Positions 6,051 through 8,926 of a stretch of 8,926 bases of DNA are shown here, piece by piece (the first letter of the stretch is position 1; every line of letters starts with the position of its first letter). The notes beneath the pieces are model-generated. The model did not search any database, had not been told where the DNA came from, and saw only the letters and a program-made list of their open reading frames with translations. A program made the position numbers and the translations under genes. The stretch lies in assembly GCA_026387805.1 (NCBI GenBank), contig JAPLKY010000076.1, forward strand, positions 1-8,926, written 5' to 3'. Source of the DNA: Candidatus Krumholzibacteriia bacterium (lineage in GTDB: Bacteria; Krumholzibacteriota; Krumholzibacteriia; Krumholzibacteriales; Krumholzibacteriaceae).

Positions 6051-7184
6051 ATGACTATCAAGAAGATACTCGAGGAAATGATCAACCAGGGAGGATCCGA
6101 TCTTCATCTCAAGGCGGGGCTCCCACCGGTCGTGCGGGTCGACGGAAAGCTCCGGCACCTCGGACTCGAGAAGCCCTCGCCGAAGGATCTCGAGGAAATC
6201 GCGACTCAGATTCTCACGCCGTCCCAGAAGGATCGTTTCACGAAAACGCGAGAGGTGGATTTCGCGTTCGGCGTCTCGGGGCTCGCCCGGTTTCGCGCGA
6301 ACTTCTACGTTCAGCGCGGCTCGATCGCCATGGTGTTCCGGCACGTTCCCGTGAACATCAAGAGCATCGACGAGCTCGGTCTTCCGGTCGTGCTCAAGGA
6401 GCTGTCGCTCCGCCCGCGCGGCCTGATATTCGTCACCGGAACCGTGGGAAGCGGCAAATCGACCACGCTGACCTCCATGGTCAACGAGATCAACAAAACG
6501 GCGAACAAGAACATCATCACGGTGGAGGATCCGATCGAATTCCTTCACCACGACGAGAAGAGCATCATCAATCAGCGCGAGATCGGAAGCGACACATCGT
6601 CCTTCCATGAGGCGCTTCGCCACATCCTCCGCCAGGATCCCGACGTGATCCTCATCGGCGAGATCCGCGACGCCCTCACGATGGAGATCGCGCTCATGGC
6701 CGCCGACACCGGACATCTCGTCCTGTCGACGCTCCACACGGTCGACGCGACCCAGACGATCAACCGCGTCATCTCCTTCTTCCCTCCGCACCAGCACCAA
6801 GAGATCCGCTACCTACTCGGCGCCACCCTCCAGTCCGTCATCGCCCAGCGGCTCATCCCGATCAGCGGCAAGAAAGGGCGAGTCCCGGCGGTGGAAGTAA
6901 TGATTGTCACTTCCACGATCCGGGAGTATATTATCGATCCTGAAAAGACGCCTCTCATCACGCAGGCAATTCGCGAGGGCGTCTCCTCTCACGGCATGCA
7001 GAGCTTCGATCAGTCGCTCATGAAGCTTCTGTCGAACGGCTCCATTACGATGGAGGAGGCGCTCAAGAACAGTTCCAACCCTCACGAGTTCAGCCTCAGG
7101 CTCAAAGGCATCCAGGCCACGAGCGACAAGACATGGGAGACGTTCGAAGGCGCGGGAAAGGGCGGCCCTGCGGGCGATTTCTGA
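6051..7184 (+). CDS. pilT: Type IV pilus twitching-motility ATPase, PilT/PilU family
   Basis: A 377-residue cytoplasmic hexameric ATPase that depolymerises type IV pili, driving retraction, twitching and often DNA uptake. The N-terminal PAS-like domain holds SDLHLKAGLPPVVRVDGKL (16-34). The RecA-like domain shows Walker A GTVGSGKST (130-138), Asp box VEDPIEF (158-164), Walker B DVILIGEIRD with the expected catalytic Glu204, and His box GHLVLSTLH (221-229). GMQSFDQSL (315-323) is the usual C-terminal element. GGGAAGG (6036-6042) lies 8 nt before the ATG. Two variations stand out: Walker A has TV where most relatives have PT, and the AIRNLIRE retraction motif is replaced by TIREYIID (289-296). 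The latter, with DPEKT after it, is closer to PilU-like or PilT2-type paralogues. No other pilus gene is in the window. Confidence 0.93.
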   Translation: MTIKKILEEMINQGGSDLHLKAGLPPVVRVDGKLRHLGLEKPSPKDLEEIATQILTPSQKDRFTKTREVDFAFGVSGLARFRANFYVQRGSIAMVFRHVPVNIKSIDELGLPVVLKELSLRPRGLIFVTGTVGSGKSTTLTSMVNEINKTANKNIITVEDPIEFLHHDEKSIINQREIGSDTSSFHEALRHILRQDPDVILIGEIRDALTMEIALMAADTGHLVLSTLHTVDATQTINRVISFFPPHQHQEIRYLLGATLQSVIAQRLIPISGKKGRVPAVEVMIVTSTIREYIIDPEKTPLITQAIREGVSSHGMQSFDQSLMKLLSNGSITMEEALKNSSNPHEFSLRLKGIQATSDKTWETFEGAGKGGPAGDF

Positions 7185-7207
7185 TCCCATCGCGTAGCGA
7201 GGCGATT

Positions 7208-7221
7208 GCGAGCCGGCTCGC
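7208..7221 (+). other. 14-bp GC-rich palindrome between pilT and comB
   Basis: GCGAGCCGGCTCGC is a perfect palindrome 24 nt after the pilT stop. There is no T tract, so it is not a standard intrinsic terminator. It could be a transcript-end hairpin or a weak attenuating structure. The rest of the 103-bp gap (7185-7287) shows no convincing promoter. Confidence 0.35.
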
Positions 7222-7287
7222 GGCGGCCCGCGTGTCTCCCGCGTTCCTCCGTTCAGGTCGGGGTATGCGCGCGATCACGAGTGCGGG

Positions 7288-8001
7288 ATGAATATCAAAT
7301 TCTACGCAACGCTTGAGCAGGCCGAGAAGAATTCCCTGCAGAACGCTTCGGTCGTCGTCATCGACGTGCTGAGAGCGTCGAGCACGATCGTCGCGGCCGT
7401 CGAGAGCGGCGCCGAGAGGATCATACCTATCGCCGACGTGGAAACCGCCTCCCGCCTCGTGCGTCCGGCGGAGCGCGACAAGAAACTGCTTGCGGGGGAG
7501 CGGAAGTGTCTTCCCGTCCCCGGCTTCGATCTCTCCAACTCTCCGGGGGAATTCACTCCCGCCCGCGTACGGGGCAAGACGCTCGTCATGACCACTTCGA
7601 ACGGCACCCGGGCCATAGCGACGGCCGCCAAGGCGGCTCGTATCGTCATCTGCGCGCTCACGAACCTCCATGCGGTCGCCGCCGCGCTTCGCGCGGAGCG
7701 CGAGCTCGTCGTGCTCTGTTGCGGTTCGGAGGGGAGCATCGCGGCGGAGGATCTTCTCTGCGGAGGGATGCTCCTCATGGCCCTCGAACCCTCCGCCTCG
7801 CCGGAGTCGATATCCGACGCGGCCCGTATCGCGCGCGTCGTCGCGGAGGAGTTCGGTTCGAATGCGGAAGCGTTTGTGCGTTCGTCGGATCACGGTCGAC
7901 GGCTCATCGAGCTCGGGTTCGAGAAGGACGTCGTGTTCTGCTCGCGCGTCGGCGTGAGCTTGAGCGTGCCCGAGGTCCGGGAGGGAGTGATCATCGCCTA
8001 G
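7288..8001 (+). CDS. comB: 2-phosphosulfolactate phosphatase (ComB family)
   Basis: A 237-residue member of the ComB family, which hydrolyses (R)-2-phospho-3-sulfolactate to sulfolactate and phosphate and needs magnesium. Family blocks are present in order: VVVIDVLRASSTI (22-34), LLAGER (67-72), GFDLSNSPGEF (79-89), MTTSNGTRA (101-109), CCGSEGS (144-150) followed by EDLLCGG (154-160), and the terminal SLSVPEVREGVI. Length is normal. In methanogens the enzyme serves coenzyme M synthesis; many bacteria carry ComB without that pathway, and its role there is unclear. The partner genes comA and comC are not in the window. The ribosome-binding site is weak (GAGTGCGGG directly upstream). It directly abuts the thiamin gene, stop codon next to start codon, so the two are probably co-transcribed. 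Confidence 0.92.
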   Translation: MNIKFYATLEQAEKNSLQNASVVVIDVLRASSTIVAAVESGAERIIPIADVETASRLVRPAERDKKLLAGERKCLPVPGFDLSNSPGEFTPARVRGKTLVMTTSNGTRAIATAAKAARIVICALTNLHAVAAALRAERELVVLCCGSEGSIAAEDLLCGGMLLMALEPSASPESISDAARIARVVAEEFGSNAEAFVRSSDHGRRLIELGFEKDVVFCSRVGVSLSVPEVREGVIIA

Positions 8002-8868
8002 ATGGTGGGCATGAGCGATACGGACCGCGCGGTCGTTCTGCGCATTCTCGATGCCAACGCGAATCGCTGCGCCGAGGGCCTGCGCGTCGTGGAGGAGATC
8101 GCGCGCTTCTCGATGCGGAATGCGCCGCTGACGGCGAGTCTCAAGGACCTGCGCCATGAGGTGCGCCGAGGGGTCGAGGCGCTCGCGGAGGGGGCGCTCC
8201 AGCACCGCGACAGCGTCGGGGACGTCGCCAGAGGAAGCGCGACAGCCTCCGAGCTCGCCCGGGGCTCTCTCGCGGCCGTGGCGCGCGCCAATTTCGCCCG
8301 CGCCGAGGAAGCGCTTCGCGTGCTCGAAGAGTTCGGGAAGCTCATCGACGAGAAGGAATCGGGCCGCTTCAAATCGCTCCGCTTCGCGCTCTACGCGATC
8401 GAGCGCGGTTATTTCGCGGAAGCGACCGGCGCCGCGCGGATTCCGCCGCCCCCCTTTCTGTACGCGATCCTCGACAGGAGCGTCGTCGGGAGCGGGAACG
8501 TGGCGTTCGCGGCTGGAGCGCTCGTTTCGGCCGGAGTCGGCATGATCCAGTACCGGGCGAAGCCGGCCGGAGAGGCGGAGAAACGCCGCGATATCGTCGC
8601 GATCCTCGAAGCGGCGCGCGCGATGTACCGAGAGCGCATCGACCTTCACGGCCAGGGCGTGCGCCTGCTCGGGGTCGGCGTGAGCGCCCTCGTGCGCGCC
8701 GGAAGCGCACCCGGCTCGCTGTTCCCCGACCCCGCCACCGAACGCGCGCGCAAGCTGACCGAGGCTCAAGACGCGGTCAACGACAAGCTCGGCGAGGACG
8801 TGATCACCCGCGCGAGCCTGTTACGCCGGAAGAGCCGCGAAGCCTCCAGCCTCCCCACCGTCGATTAA
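8002..8868 (+). CDS. ThiD2-ThiE fusion, truncated in ThiE and fused to a DinB tail
   Basis: A 288-residue chimeric product. Residues about 12-140 match ThiD2, the monofunctional hydroxymethylpyrimidine-phosphate kinase of thiamin synthesis: RILDANANRCAEGLRVVEEIARF, then HRDSVGDV, then ANFARAEEALRVLEEFGKL. ThiD2 is commonly fused to ThiE, and residues about 152-208 are indeed the start of ThiE (thiamin-phosphate synthase): FLYAILDRS, AGVGMIQYRAKPAGE. ThiE then stops. Its usual NDRVDIAL..GADGVHLGQ and terminal glycine-rich phosphate loop are absent, so ThiE cannot be active. From about residue 212 the sequence is the tail of a Y-family polymerase: GVRLLGVGVSAL, SLFPDP, VNDKLGEDVITRASLL. A kinase-only activity could survive. 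The start ATG follows the comB stop directly; GAGGGAG is 14 nt upstream, and a second ATG lies at 8011. An assembly misjoin is possible. Confidence 0.8.
   Translation: MVGMSDTDRAVVLRILDANANRCAEGLRVVEEIARFSMRNAPLTASLKDLRHEVRRGVEALAEGALQHRDSVGDVARGSATASELARGSLAAVARANFARAEEALRVLEEFGKLIDEKESGRFKSLRFALYAIERGYFAEATGAARIPPPPFLYAILDRSVVGSGNVAFAAGALVSAGVGMIQYRAKPAGEAEKRRDIVAILEAARAMYRERIDLHGQGVRLLGVGVSALVRAGSAPGSLFPDPATERARKLTEAQDAVNDKLGEDVITRASLLRRKSREASSLPTVD
8626..8868 (+). pseudogene. dinB: DinB (DNA polymerase IV) 3'-terminal fragment
   Basis: About 75 codons read in frame with the thiamin gene and look like the end of the little-finger domain plus tail of a DinB-type translesion polymerase. The signs are G-x-GVRLLGVGVSALV, an SLF segment where the clamp-binding Q-L-x-L-F motif usually lies, and RARKLTEAQDAVNDKLGEDVITRASLL. 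The catalytic palm, fingers and thumb are absent, so it has no polymerase function. The normal-looking C-terminus ends 2 nt before a REP-like hairpin. The exact left border is not determinable by eye; codons for AARAMYRER (8611-8637) could belong to either parent. Confidence 0.7.
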
Positions 8869-8870
8869 TT

Positions 8871-8888
8871 GGGGACAGTCCCCTTTTT
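8871..8888 (+). repeat. REP-like hairpin GGGGACAGTCCCC with T tract
   Basis: GGGGACAGTCCCC (8871-8883) is an inverted repeat (5-bp stem with CAG loop, or 6 bp around a single A) followed by T5 (8884-8888). It lies 2 nt after the stop codon. The word, preceded by TTAATT and followed by TTTTTCTT, resembles repeats that flank RAYT (Y1/TnpA-REP) transposase genes in many bacteria; this recognition is from memory. It would also work as an intrinsic terminator. Confidence 0.55.
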
Positions 8889-8908
8889 CTTACAAATTCG
8901 AAGGGATC

Positions 8909-8924
8909 GTTGCGTCGACGCAAC
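8909..8924 (+). repeat. 16-bp perfect palindrome at window edge
   Basis: GTTGCGTCGACGCAAC is a perfect 16-bp palindrome, flanked by GGG (8903-8905) and CC (8925-8926). With the hairpin 25 nt earlier it forms a paired-palindrome arrangement of the kind seen at REP/RAYT or IS200-type element ends. The window stops here, so any transposase gene would lie beyond it. Confidence 0.5.
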
Positions 8925-8926
8925 CC

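Noticed and set aside
5945..6610. 221-codon + strand frame overlapping the start of pilT
   Set aside because: It is out of frame with pilT, has low-complexity Arg/Gly/His composition, and runs through the palindrome region and the conserved PilT N-terminus.
7102..8769. 555-codon antisense open frame spanning the end of pilT, comB and the thiamin gene
   Set aside because: It runs across three well-supported + strand genes and both their boundaries, its translation is arginine/glutamate-rich without a domain, and such frames are common opposite GC-rich genes.
8611..8868. Frameshift as the explanation for the lost ThiE sequence
   Set aside because: Reading the other two + frames after 8611 gives no ThiE motifs, while the current frame gives a clean DinB-type tail, so replacement of sequence and not a frameshift is the explanation.
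1..8926. CRISPR array, tRNA, rRNA, toxin-antitoxin or phage modules
   Set aside because: No regularly spaced repeats, cloverleaf-like sequences, rRNA-like stretches or small paired genes were seen. Nearly all of the window is accounted for by the eight genes.

Overview
The window is visibly GC-rich and densely coded. All eight genes lie on the + strand with short gaps or overlaps. It looks like an ordinary chromosomal segment of a diderm (outer-membrane) bacterium. It carries three lipoproteins or lipoprotein-like exports, a membrane anti-sigma factor, an ECF sigma factor with a sigma-E-like promoter motif, and a type IV pilus retraction ATPase. A DUF4837-like lipoprotein, a TPR/LolB-like pair, ComB and a ThiD2-ThiE fusion together suggest the broad Fibrobacterota-Chlorobiota-Bacteroidota neighbourhood, such as a high-GC candidate phylum. 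That placement is inference; no marker gene here fixes the taxonomy.

Layout. (1) Positions 3-1457: a TPR protein cut by the left window edge, overlapping a LolB/DUF4292-like lipoprotein gene (1441-2214). (2) Positions 2215-3655: an ECF sigma factor and a zinc-finger anti-sigma factor coupled by an ATGA overlap, with a GGAACTT/TCAAA promoter motif just upstream. (3) Positions 3754-4779: a DUF4837-like lipoprotein. (4) Positions 4802-5804: a second TPR protein behind a good TTGACA-type promoter, closed by tandem hairpins and a T7 tract at 5828-5896. (5) Positions 5905-7184: a possible sigma-54 promoter, a 14-bp palindrome between direct repeats, then a PilT/PilU-family ATPase gene. (6) Positions 7288-8868: comB directly abutting a thiamin gene encoding ThiD2 fused to ThiE. 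(7) Positions 8871-8926: a hairpin and a 16-bp perfect palindrome resembling REP/RAYT-type mobile repeats.

Most of the window concerns the cell envelope: lipoprotein handling, envelope-stress-type regulation and pilus dynamics. The last two genes are metabolic (a sulfolactate-phosphate phosphatase homologue and thiamin synthesis).

The clear anomaly is the last gene. Its ThiE domain stops after about a quarter of its length. It then continues in frame into the C-terminal tail of a DinB-type (Y-family) DNA polymerase, which ends just before the REP-like repeat. This is either a real rearrangement beside a mobile repeat or an assembly chimera. I found no convincing wholly new multi-gene system; the other points of interest are regulatory sequences and motif variants.
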